In this document: positions 12,236-20,912 of the stretch, piece after piece | Position numbering within the stretch: position 1 is the first letter of the stretch | How the letters are laid out: each line of letters opens with the position of its first letter | Source: Plakobranchus ocellatus | Taxonomy: Eukaryota; Mollusca; Gastropoda; Plakobranchidae | DNA: 23,427 nt | Direction of reading: 5' to 3' | NCBI GenBank assembly: GCA_019648995.1 | Contig: BLXT01004326.1 | Span: forward strand, 1,025,831-1,049,257 | The notes under the pieces: model-generated | Databases searched by the model: none | What the model was told of the DNA's origin: nothing | Seen by the model: only the letters and a program-made list of their open reading frames with translations | Made by a program: the position numbers and the translations under genes

Positions 12236-12681
12236 TTTTTTGTACTGCATAGCGTTTTGTTGATCTTTATATCTAAAACATCTGTGACTGAGATCTAGAT
12301 CTGGAAGTTTATGAAAAGCTACAAATCCTAAAAGCTAGATCTATTAAAAGTAAGCTTTAAGTTGCTCACGTTTAGTAGCAAACCACGTGGTTTAGATTCT
12401 TAACATTCAAATAATACTTAGTTCCTTTTTAAACGCAAAAGGACGTCTTGAAAAAAAAATAGATTCTGAAAAGTTTGTCGAAGCTTTGGATTGAATACAT
12501 CGCCACGCAATAAGGTCTAAATTTAGAATGAACCTATACAGTCTTACACGTTGTGCAACCTGTCTTATCTCCTTAACTTATTTTTTTAAACTCTAAATTA
12601 AAATTTGTGTGATTTAATAATCTCAAAGGGATATTGTTCTCTAGAGAGAGAGAGACGACTTGGAGGTTGAAGAGGGCCGTA
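12236..12681. other. Unique AT-rich DNA up to the assembly gap
   Basis: Contains AGATCTAGATCT (12291-12302) and CTAGATCTA nearby, and ends with a short GA run (12643-12655) just before the N gap. No open frame except one created by reading through the Ns. Confidence 0.55.
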
Positions 12682-13412
12682 NNNNNNNNNNNNNNNNNNN
12701 NNNNNNNNNNNNNNNNNNNNNNNNNNNNNNNNNNNNNNNNNNNNNNNNNNNNNNNNNNNNNNNNNNNNNNNNNNNNNNNNNNNNNNNNNNNNNNNNNNNN
12801 NNNNNNNNNNNNNNNNNNNNNNNNNNNNNNNNNNNNNNNNNNNNNNNNNNNNNNNNNNNNNNNNNNNNNNNNNNNNNNNNNNNNNNNNNNNNNNNNNNNN
12901 NNNNNNNNNNNNNNNNNNNNNNNNNNNNNNNNNNNNNNNNNNNNNNNNNNNNNNNNNNNNNNNNNNNNNNNNNNNNNNNNNNNNNNNNNNNNNNNNNNNN
13001 NNNNNNNNNNNNNNNNNNNNNNNNNNNNNNNNNNNNNNNNNNNNNNNNNNNNNNNNNNNNNNNNNNNNNNNNNNNNNNNNNNNNNNNNNNNNNNNNNNNN
13101 NNNNNNNNNNNNNNNNNNNNNNNNNNNNNNNNNNNNNNNNNNNNNNNNNNNNNNNNNNNNNNNNNNNNNNNNNNNNNNNNNNNNNNNNNNNNNNNNNNNN
13201 NNNNNNNNNNNNNNNNNNNNNNNNNNNNNNNNNNNNNNNNNNNNNNNNNNNNNNNNNNNNNNNNNNNNNNNNNNNNNNNNNNNNNNNNNNNNNNNNNNNN
13301 NNNNNNNNNNNNNNNNNNNNNNNNNNNNNNNNNNNNNNNNNNNNNNNNNNNNNNNNNNNNNNNNNNNNNNNNNNNNNNNNNNNNNNNNNNNNNNNNNNNN
13401 NNNNNNNNNNNN
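12682..13412. other. Assembly gap (731 N)
   Basis: Run of unknown bases. The left side has a short GA tract and the right side starts with A11 then GGAAGAAAAA, so the missing sequence may include low-complexity DNA. Open frames spanning it are artefacts. Confidence 0.99.
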
Positions 13413-13771
13413 AAAAAAAAAAAGGAAGAAAAATTGAGGATTAATAATAGCTAGACAATAAAATCCAACTTTGATAAATTGAGAATTTTGTCCGCTTGAA
13501 GAATGAATGATGGGTTAGTATTTCAATAGAACGTTTTCCATATCAATTTAAAAAAACAACCTTTTTTTTTTTTTAATTTAATCACATTTTAAATTTTGCA
13601 TTTCTCCAATTTTTTTATTTTTAATCGAATAGAAAAGATCTTACTTTTCAATTAACCAAGACTGTTTTAGTTTAGTTTTTATGTTGGTTGTTTTGTATTT
13701 TACCTGTATTAAAAACAAAATAAGAATAAAAACCAGAGGGTATGTTTTACGTAAAAGGATTTCATCATAGC
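13413..13771. other. AT-rich non-coding DNA
   Basis: Poly-A at the gap edge, poly-T at 13563-13574, and alternating A- and T-rich words. Nothing else recognised. Confidence 0.55.
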
Positions 13772-13910
13772 GATTCAATACCAGAGAGATTTAATTGCCG
13801 CAAGATTCAATATCCGAGGGGTTTAATACTCGATAGATTCAGTTTCCGAGAGATTCAATACCCGAGGATTTAATTATCGAGAGATTCCAGACCCGAGAGA
13901 TTCAGTATAA
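13772..13910. repeat. 16-bp minisatellite, about 9 units
   Basis: Head-to-tail units with consensus close to GATTCAATACCCGAGA, starting at 13772, 13788, 13804, 13820, 13836, 13852, 13867, 13883 and 13899; one unit is 15 bases and the last is partial. Some units read GATTCA and others GATTTA or GGTTTA, and in the first four these alternate, giving a 32-base double period there. It sits just upstream of a pair of SINEs. Confidence 0.88.
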
Positions 13911-13956
13911 TTTAGAAATCAAAGACCAAAGTTTCAGGTAACTATGATATCATAGT

Positions 13957-14185
13957 TCAGGGCTAGTGAAGGGGGATCACGAATAGGATCTGGGTTTTGA
14001 TCTTAGGGGTTACCTTTGCTTTGCTCGCCTCCTTCACCCTCTCTCTTCAGTTCTTTGATTAAGCTACCTATCTACCCAGATGGTGCTGTGTGGACACTGG
14101 GAGGAAGACAGTTTAATTGACTCGAATTAGGATTCAAACCGCGCACTTTCTCACATTTCTGACAAGTGGCCTACTGATCCACCAT
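13957..14185 (-). mobile_element. tRNA-derived SINE, family A, copy 1 (diverged)
   Basis: On the minus strand the element opens with a tRNA-like head. The A box is TGGATCAGTAGG (within 14166-14183). The B box is GGTTTGAATCC (14130-14140 as its complement), an acceptable pol III promoter B box. The body matches copy 2 (14268-14524) over its whole length, including the TACCCA...GCTG(T/G)GTGGACAC core, a CTTTGCT-CGCC word and the tail GGGGATCACGAATAGGATCTG against GGGGACCAGGAGTAGGGTCCTG. It is more decayed than copy 2 and probably inactive. Same orientation as copy 2, separated by unique DNA, so two insertions are likelier than one duplication. No target-site duplication was found. Confidence 0.75.
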
Positions 14186-14267
14186 CGATCATTCTAAAAT
14201 CTAAGTGAAAACAGAGATTGCAGGATCTTTGTGCTCTGATATGTTAACCTAAAAGGAAAGTAAAGTG

Positions 14268-14524
14268 GGTCCCATGCTTAGTCTAAGCGTCGGGGGACCA
14301 GGAGTAGGGTCCTGATTGTTCTTGGCATACAACATTTTCAGGCAGTTTGCCATTGCTTTCCTCGCCGCCTTTACTTTCGCCGGATCTTAAGAGATCTAGC
14401 TACCCATTTAGTGCTGGGTGGACACAGAGGAGCAATGAAAATCTGACTTGGCCCGGACTGGGAATCGAACCCTGGACCTCTTGGATAGTAGCCAACTGCC
14501 CTACCAGATGAGCCACCGCTCCTC
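14268..14524 (-). mobile_element. tRNA-derived SINE, family A, copy 2
   Basis: Read on the minus strand the element starts AGGAGCGGTGGCTCATCTGG. A box TGGCTCATCTGGTAGGGC (complement at 14498-14515) and perfect B box GGTTCGATTCC (complement at 14461-14471) have the spacing of a tRNA gene. The D and anticodon arms are partly foldable, with ACT at the anticodon position. The acceptor stem does not pair, so it is a SINE head and not a working tRNA. The body carries a GTCCACCCAGC...GGGTAG stem-like core and a GGCAAACTGCC word, of a kind I recall from invertebrate tRNA-SINEs; the named domain is not certain. The 3' end has no clear poly-A and no target-site duplication was found. Pol III transcription is known for the class, not shown here. 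Confidence 0.82.
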
Positions 14525-14584
14525 CTAGTTTTCCTTTATTTAAATAGTGTTCTAGTTATAGTTCCAAATTACCCACAATCATTG

Positions 14585-14720
14585 AGAAGTGGTGTAGCTG
14601 TTAGCGCGTTCTGCCATGCAAAATCCAGGATAACCAATTTAAAGCACTTTCCTCATGTCTTTCCCGGATCACATAGACAGTCGAGAGGTAATAATAAAAG
14701 GTCAGTTGACAACTGTGGAC
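14585..14720 (+). mobile_element. tRNA-like SINE head (third family), degenerate
   Basis: TGGTGTAGCTGTTAGCGCG at 14590-14608 is a good match to a tRNA D-arm/A-box region. It is followed at tRNA spacing by TCTGCCATGCAAA, where CAT could be the anticodon, and by AACCAATTTAAAGC, a weak B-box match. The tail beyond about 14650 is unlike family A or B and its end is set loosely. Likely an old SINE fragment. Confidence 0.45.
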
Positions 14721-14861
14721 TTTTATAGTTAAGGCAATGCTAACAAAAAATGAGTTTCAAGCAGTGCATGTTTTAGGTCTAAGATTAAATTAACTTAGGC
14801 GTTCATTTGACAGTAACAAGTATAGATGTTCACAAAGTTTAGACTGAGCCATACAAAATCA

Positions 14862-14875
14862 TTCTCTCTCTCTCG

Positions 14876-14917
<42 letters not shown>

Positions 14918-15045
14918 ATCTCTTTTTCTATCTCTCTCTATCTATCTATCTATCTATCTCTCTATCTATCTCTATCTATCTATCTATTTATCTATTTATC
15001 TTTCTATCTATCTGCCTTTCTCTCTCACCTTTCCTCTCTCTTTCC
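14862..15045. repeat. CT / TCTA compound microsatellite
   Basis: CT run (14862-14906, interrupted), degenerate CTATCTCT, then TATC/TCTA tetranucleotides at about 14929-15013, then CT-rich sequence to about 15045. A 92-codon open frame rich in Ser, Leu, Ile and Tyr is a translation of this repeat run into the SINE that follows. Confidence 0.93.
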
Positions 15046-15052
15046 GTCAATT

Positions 15053-15158
15053 TCTCCGGGTTCGAGCCGCGCCACTGGCACCCTGGCCTGTCAGAGGGCC
15101 TTAAAGACTGAAATCACTTTGTTGTGGACTAGTTATAAACAATAAACTAAACCAAACC
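15053..15158 (+). mobile_element. Short SINE, family B, copy 1
   Basis: Starts a few bases before B box GGTTCGAGCC (15059-15068) and continues GGCACCCTGGCCTG, AGGGCCTTAAAG and TTGTTGTGGACT, ending in an A-rich tail (AATAAACTAAACC). It aligns without gaps to copy 2 (17465-17571, minus strand) over about 85 bases at roughly 85% identity by eye. No A box is present in either copy, and both begin at nearly the same point. The right end runs into a 4-N gap, so a target-site duplication cannot be checked. Its left side is the CT-rich microsatellite. Confidence 0.8.
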
Positions 15159-15162
15159 NNNN
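15159..15162. other. 4-N gap
   Basis: Four unknown bases between the SINE tail and a CT repeat, a typical join left by an assembler in low-complexity sequence. Confidence 0.97.
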
Positions 15163-15166
15163 CTCC

Positions 15167-15209
<43 letters not shown>

Positions 15210-15210
15210 T
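15163..15210. repeat. (CT)16 microsatellite
   Basis: Pure CT at 15171-15202 with CT-rich edges, immediately after the short gap. Confidence 0.95.
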
Positions 15211-16077
15211 AGCCCTATTTCTCTGAGTATGAATGTCTCTCTCAATATATTTCTGCACAATTAACTATGCTTGTTATAAAAAACAAGGTGTTACAATATG
15301 TAAGCACACGCAAACTCAAATTAATATAATGATTCATAGCACAGACTAAAAAAATATATAAATAATTGTGGCGCAGGTAACGGAAAACTGCCTTCCTCGG
15401 AAATATGATTGATTTATATACAATGTACATCGATGAAAAAAAGACGAAAAAAAACCGTGATATTTTGTTATCCACATACATAATTATTATGATTATAGCT
15501 TCTGTAAGCTAAGAACATATGTTTTGAAGCATAAAAACAGCTAAAGGAAACGGTTTTTATTGTTGTCATAAAACCTATTTTTATGAGTCAAGTGGGATAA
15601 TTTTAGCACATCTAATTGGGCAGGATAAGCTCATGTGTTTCGGGATAGGAAAAAACAAAAAAAAAAACCCCACACACAACTAAGCAACAGAAAGCATGGT
15701 TTAATATCCTCAAAATCCTACTCGGAACGTTGGTTTAAAGGAGCTTATCGATTGATTAATAATACCTTCACTCGTCTTCTTTTCTATCAGTCGTGGCTTT
15801 TGGTGCATGGTGTTTAATAAAACGCATGACTTCAAGCCAAACTACCAATTTCTCCCGTTTTCTTCACTTTAAGTTGGTGTCGTGAAATAGGCCCGATATT
15901 GCCGTTGGCTCGAAGAAAACTTCCCTGTGTTTAATTACTGAATAGCTTTCGCCTATACTGAGGTTGTATCGAGTAGGCAAGGTTTGGTTTGCTAGATAAT
16001 TATAAGGTTAGATGGGTTAAATTAGGCCTATCGGCAACCTCTTTTTAGCACAATGTAATGATAGGTTCTGAGGTTAC

Positions 16078-16085
<8 letters not shown>
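15211..16085. other. Unique AT-rich non-coding DNA
   Basis: A 79-codon minus-strand frame at 15242-15481 and a 60-codon plus frame at 15635-15817 show nothing recognisable. Otherwise featureless. Confidence 0.5.

Positions 16086-16153
<68 letters not shown>
16086..16153. repeat. (AT)34 microsatellite
   Basis: 68 bases of perfect AT alternation, followed by GCATACACATACACACA. Fully self-complementary, so able to extrude as a cruciform; the Ile/Tyr open frame over it is a repeat translation. Confidence 0.97.
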
Positions 16154-16156
<3 letters not shown>

Positions 16157-17451
16157 TACACATACACACAACACGAGAAAAAGAGATTGAAAACATGTTA
16201 CAACATATTTATATCTTGGAGGGACTTTATTTGTGCTTCTATATTATGTAAACAATGTATAATTGTTCAACTATGAATTTGTAAAGTACTGATATATTGT
16301 ACTGATATATTGTTCCGTGATGCATAAAAGATGTTGGCATAAAACACAGAGTTAGGTTGATGATTTTTAAATGGGTTGCCAACTCTAGGCCAAAGATGGA
16401 TCTCGATTAATTTGTATTTTTTTTCCCAAAGCAGTCTTCGGAGAGATTGGCTTAATGGCTACCTTGTTCAGCCGGCGAGTAGGCGGAAAAAAGCACTAAC
16501 GTCCTCGAGGCTCTGATAAAGGCAATGCATAGCAACAAGACAATAAGCACTTGTGTTACTCTAGTGCGCTATCAATATTAACCCTGTCGCTAACCAGCCC
16601 GTTGCTGCCTAAATATAACCGTAGCTATATTAATAAGCAGAAATAATATTGTTGAAAAGCTACCATAAACTGTGCAATTAAGTGTTACGCAACTAATCTT
16701 TAGATAATCTTAAGTACAGAACTACAATGCCAAAAACACACCCTTCCGCTTGTTCCTTGTAAAATACATAGATGTGGATGTGTGCTGAGTGAATAATAAA
16801 TGAAATATAAACATCTGCACGACCCAAGGCTACGTTTTAACGCAATCTAAAATACTTTTGTGCTATTGGTGAAACCACTAAATACACTAATTAGTCAAAT
16901 ATTAAAAAAAAATAGTCTGTGAGGTCAGATTGAAAATTTACATTCTATGAATATTTAAAAACATAATCAGCCATTGTTAATATGCTTAGTTAATGAGCAA
17001 ATACCTGTGCATACACAAAATGTATGAGTTATGCATACGCACTTTTTTGTAATGAAACCTGCGCCTCATATTTGACTGCTATTTTTCTTTCATTTTCGTT
17101 CTGTCAAATCTAACTACCGAAATTACAAATGTTGCGCGCTGAGCAAGGCTATAAAGACGCCCGGTATTTTTTTCCTGATGTAAAAACTATGTTGAAGTAA
17201 GAATAATTCATTAGAAAAAAAAGATTCGGGTAAATTTCCACTCTTTTTTCTTGTCCTATAAGCACTGCGGATGATTAAGTCACTAATTTGTATTTCGATA
17301 TTAGTTATTTGAAAATTTTCACGACTTGCGTTTTCAAACGAACAGAATTAGTGAAGGAGACGTAAGTCCTGGGTTGGGAGAGACAGCGTTGAGCTGAGCA
17401 TGCGCAGTGACCTACGATGGTGCACAGGACAGATCCTTCTGACAAAGATGG
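16154..17451. other. Unique AT-rich non-coding DNA
   Basis: Holds a 13-base tandem duplication GTACTGATATATT (16286-16298 and 16299-16311). A GC-richer patch lies at 16430-16620. CCATTGTTAATATGC (16971-16985) resembles a SOX plus POU pair. A TATAAAG word (17150-17156) sits in GC-richer context, and GCATGCGCAG (17398-17407) is an NRF1-type word. No open frame of note. Confidence 0.5.
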
Positions 17452-17464
17452 GCTCAGGTATTAG
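17452..17464. repeat. Target-site duplication, left copy
   Basis: GCTCAGGTATTAG, identical to 17572-17584, directly flanking the short SINE. Confidence 0.88.
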
Positions 17465-17571
17465 GGTTTTTGGGCTTTTTTTTTATATAGCCAGTCCACA
17501 ACAAGGTGATCTCAGGCTTTAAGGCCCTCCGTCAGGCCAGGGCGCCGATGGCGGGGCTCGAACCCGCGACA
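17465..17571 (-). mobile_element. Short SINE, family B, copy 2, with intact target-site duplication
   Basis: On the minus strand it begins TGTCGCGGGTTCGAGCCCCG (B box complement at 17555-17564) and continues GGCGCCCTGGCCTGACGG, AGGGCCTTAAAG and TTGTTGTGGACTGGC, with an A-rich tail (TATATAAAAAAAAAGCCC, then AAAAACC). The 107-base insert is bounded by a perfect 13-base duplication, GCTCAGGTATTAG, at 17452-17464 and 17572-17584, the mark of target-primed reverse transcription. The tRNA part starts about seven bases before the B box, so the A box and the first half of a tRNA are missing. That is either 5' truncation or the true form of the family. The unmutated duplication suggests a fairly recent insertion. 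Confidence 0.88.
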
Positions 17572-17584
17572 GCTCAGGTATTAG
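17572..17584. repeat. Target-site duplication, right copy
   Basis: GCTCAGGTATTAG, identical to the left copy at 17452-17464. Confidence 0.88.
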
Positions 17585-17587
17585 TGC

Positions 17588-17728
17588 CGATAGAGAGAGA
17601 GAAAACATAAAAGGAAGAGAAAATTAGAAGCTCAGAGGTGAAGAGAGAAAGAAAGGGAAAAGGCAGAGGCAGTCAGAGAAAGAGATAAAAGCAGGTATAT
17701 GAGAGCCACAAAAAAAGAGAGACAACAA

Positions 17729-17779
<51 letters not shown>
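17588..17779. repeat. Purine-rich tract ending in (AG)24
   Basis: Degenerate GA-rich plus strand from 17588, pure AG at 17732-17779 (24 units). The Leu/Ser-rich minus-strand frame here is low-complexity. Confidence 0.95.
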
Positions 17780-17782
<3 letters not shown>

Positions 17783-18105
17783 GAGATATAGTTAATGTAA
17801 TATATATATGTTTTTTTTTTATTGTATGTAATCATGTATAATATTGGTATTAGCATTGATTCCTGCCAACGTAACTAGCAAGGAAAACACGTGAAGAAAA
17901 TGGCATAGAAATGTGTCAATAATATATTTTTCCTTTTGGTATTTGCACCTTTTTTTTACAATGCAGGAGAAAAAAAAAACACACATCTTCAATCAAAATT
18001 CTTAATTTTATGTGTCAAGATCAAAGATATTGAGGTACAGTTTGTTCAATATACGCCTTAATGCAATCCGCTTAATTGACATTGTGTTCTGGGTGTGGTC
18101 TTACA
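17780..18105. other. AT-rich non-coding DNA
   Basis: Poly-T at 17811-17820, A9 near 17971, no open frame or motif of note. Confidence 0.55.
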
Positions 18106-18183
18106 AAGAGAAATAAATGAAAGAGAGGAGGAGACAGATTAAGAAAGAAAATTAGAGAGAATGTGAAAAAAGAGAGAGAGAGA

Positions 18184-18255
<72 letters not shown>

Positions 18256-18538
18256 AGAGGGGACACATAGAAATAGTAGAGAGAACAGAAAACTATAAGG
18301 AAGAGAAAGCGACAGGGACAAGGAAACATAAAAAAATCGAGAGGATAGAGAGCGATAAAAATAGAAAGAAGGAGATAAAAGATGGCGATAGAGATAGAAA
18401 GAAGGAGATAAATCGCCAAAAAAAAAAAAATGGAAACAGATGAAAAAAAGGAAAGTGAGGAGAATTTGAGCGCAAGAGAAAAGAAAAAGATAAAAAGAGT
18501 GGGAGGAAGAGAGAAAGGGAATAAGAGAGAAAGGGAGA

Positions 18539-18604
<66 letters not shown>
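18106..18604. repeat. 500-bp purine-rich GA domain with (GA)33
   Basis: Plus strand almost wholly A/G. Pure (GA)33 at about 18188-18253, a degenerate middle, and a second GA-rich block at 18528-18604. The middle contains a 33-base tandem duplication (18352-18384 and 18385-18416, each starting GCGATA and sharing ATAGAAAGAAGGAGATAAA). Overlapping minus-strand frames of 106-181 codons, Ser/Leu/Phe-rich, are repeat translations. Confidence 0.95.
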
Positions 18605-19154
18605 AGGACACATACAATGCGATAATATGTTTTCATATGCTGCAGTAAGGTATGCATTTTTTCTCCTCGTTTCTCACCTCTTTCATTAAGTGTGCACTAA
18701 AATTTCCCTCTAGTGCAGTTTTATAGACTTGGCAATTAGATAGGGCGTAAAAAAAATAAACAGTTTTGAAGTCAATCTTCAATCAGGGCAGCCTCTCTCA
18801 ATCAGCTGAGTGCTATAGATTTTCATCTCCCGTTGCCTCTCCTCATCTTCTCCATCTATCTCCTGTGCACTTTTTTTTAAAAACACCCACGATTTTTTTG
18901 GCCGTCTAGCCCGTAGTGCTGCTTGCTGCCTCTGCCTTGATTAGTTCATAGCGCAATAGTCAGCGCTGTTGGTGTTGCAGTGTCTGGAGGATAAACCGTC
19001 TAGGGATCGCAATCTTAAAGAAAATGTGTATATAAAATTCAATTTCTCCTCATGGCAAATCTATTAGTGAGATGATATTTCACTAAGATCTTCTGATCGA
19101 GTCCAAAATATTTGAGGTTAGAGAATGAAAATGATAAATTGGAAGCGATAGATT
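18605..19154. other. Unique DNA with a tRNA-like patch
   Basis: Mostly AT-rich. The segment 18890-19015 is GC-richer and holds the SINE-like head listed separately. Confidence 0.5.
18938..19014 (+). mobile_element. Degenerate tRNA-like SINE head
   Basis: TAGTTCATAGCGCAATAG then TCAGCGCTG resembles a tRNA D-arm/A-box region. About 45 bases later CTAGGGATCGCAATC sits where a B box would be but matches poorly. The sequence after it (TATATAAAATTC) gives no clear SINE body or tail. An old fragment is the best guess; chance resemblance is possible. Confidence 0.35.
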
Positions 19155-19324
19155 TCCAGTCCTCGTCGTCGCCATAGTCATCATTATCATCCTCATCTCC
19201 TCATCATCATGATCTTCATCATGATCATCACCATCACCATAATCATCATTGCCATCATCACCATTAGCCTCATCATGATCATGATCATTATCACCATTAT
19301 CAATACATCATCATCATCACTACT

Positions 19325-19355
<31 letters not shown>

Positions 19356-19392
19356 CCACCTCTACCATCACCATCCGCATCACATCATTATT
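19155..19392. repeat. ATC-rich degenerate trinucleotide tract
   Basis: Imperfect ATC/CAT repeat of about 235 bases with CATCATGATCAT-type palindromic words, pure (ATC)9 near 19326-19353, and ACC/ATT variants. The Ile/Ser-rich plus-strand frame is a translation of it. Confidence 0.92.
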
Positions 19393-20765
19393 AACACAAT
19401 CTTGATTTTCATATGGCAGTGTCATCATGAACAAATATGTTTATGATTTTCATCAGCAGCTGAGCATTATCTAGGGTGTTAATGATCTTACCATAGATAG
19501 TCACTCTTCACGCAGGTCTCTAGGTAGTTTACAATGTCATCATTTATTTTTCTAAATTTCTTTTTTAGCGCTAGAGAGAAAAAAATAGCCCGCTATATCA
19601 TCAGCCTATGATTAAATTATTTCTCTTCCTTTGTAACTGCATTTTCGAATTTATTTTTGTCGAACTATCTTCTTGCGATCTAAGCTATCTCTTTTTTTGA
19701 TTAAAATAGCTATGAATAGAGTATATTTGTATATTTAAGTATTTGCAAGCATCAAGTTTTCGATGATGGAAAAACAGTAGCAGAGAGTGCAAGGATAAAA
19801 ATAGTATTGAATTTTTTTTTATAATTATCGTACAATAACATCTACTCACGCTTTAAAGTGGATATAGCGAGAAAGTGTAGGGTCATCATGAACCGAACCT
19901 TTCATTGTATAACATGATGAAATCATACACTAGTCCCCTTTCCAAAACCCTTTTGCGATGCAATTTTATGCAGAGAACGAAATGATGATGGCTGGTTTTA
20001 TTGACGTGCTTATAAATTATATCAAATGGATCGTGATCGTGGGCTCGATCGTAACAGTTTCACACACGTAATGTTGAGCGCCCGATTGGGGGAATATGTA
20101 ATGAATTAACCTTATTTCAATACATTTTTGGAAGATGTAAAGATTCATCATTAAAATCATTTGTTTCCCGCTTTTAGAATTTAAAGACAAGATTGTGTCT
20201 TCGAAAATAACTTAAGTTTTGTTTTCTTTCTGTGTTGTTTGATAAGCATACTTGTATCATATCGAGGGACGATTTCGTGCCGTGAAAAGATAAAGAGAGA
20301 TTTCAATGGTTATTTTTGTTTATTGCGATTTCTTTCTCCTCCTCCAAGCCAAATCAGGGGTGGATTGAGAAAAACCAAAACATTGCCATCCTCACCGTCT
20401 GTATACTAGCTGTGTTTAAAAAAATTGGGTGATACGTCCTCTTGCCTTGCTATGCTAGCTGCCTTCATAGGTTGATCAGTTTTCGTGGAATTTTAAAATC
20501 TTATGGCAGATCATCAAAGTAATGCCGGTAAAGTGTGAGAAGCAATTGTCCCAAATATCCCAAGGCATACCATTATTGGAGCCGACGGTTTTCATTTTAT
20601 TATGACTGTTTTGGTTAAAATCTAATTAACTTTTATTCATGTCAGAACGCTTCTTTTCAGATCCTTCATTCATTAAGGCGATAACATATTTGCAAGGCTT
20701 TCAAAAAGTATAATTACATCGTTTCTTCCTCTGCATTCTCAATATGTTGTTTTTCGTTCGCTTCT

Positions 20766-20766
<1 letters not shown>
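19393..20766. other. Unique AT-rich non-coding DNA
   Basis: No supportable gene. A GATCG-rich patch occurs at 20028-20050 (GGATCGTGATCGTGG, GGCTCGATCG). Poly-T at 19812-19820. Nothing else recognised. Confidence 0.5.
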
Positions 20767-20815
<49 letters not shown>

Positions 20816-20912
20816 CCCTCTCTCTCTCTCTGTGTCTCTGTCTCTCCTTCCTTTTTCCCACGTCTCCCTTTCTCTCTCTTATTCTCTACCCTCTATCTTT
20901 CCCCAACTCCTC
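20767..20912. repeat. (CT)22 with C6 break and pyrimidine-rich tail
   Basis: Pure CT at 20769-20812, a C6 run, a second short CT run, then about 80 bases of C/T-rich sequence. The Ser/Leu/Pro open frame is low-complexity. Confidence 0.95.

Noticed and set aside
12634-13454. Open frames of 264-267 codons
   Set aside because: They read through the N gap, which contains no known sequence and so no stops.
14450-14524. Functional tRNA gene on the minus strand
   Set aside because: A and B boxes are good, but the acceptor arms do not pair and the sequence continues into a SINE body shared with a second copy.
14826-15104. 92-codon Ser/Leu/Ile/Tyr-rich frame
   Set aside because: CT and TCTA repeat translation that runs by chance into the short SINE.
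16058-16276. Ile/Tyr-rich frame
   Set aside because: Translation of (AT)34.
17512-17571. Partial tRNA gene
   Set aside because: Only the B-box half is present and it lies inside a SINE bounded by a target-site duplication.
18072-18657. Minus-strand open frames of 106-181 codons, Ser/Leu/Phe-rich
   Set aside because: Three overlapping frames are all open because GA/CT dinucleotide runs contain no stops; the residues are just CT-repeat codons.
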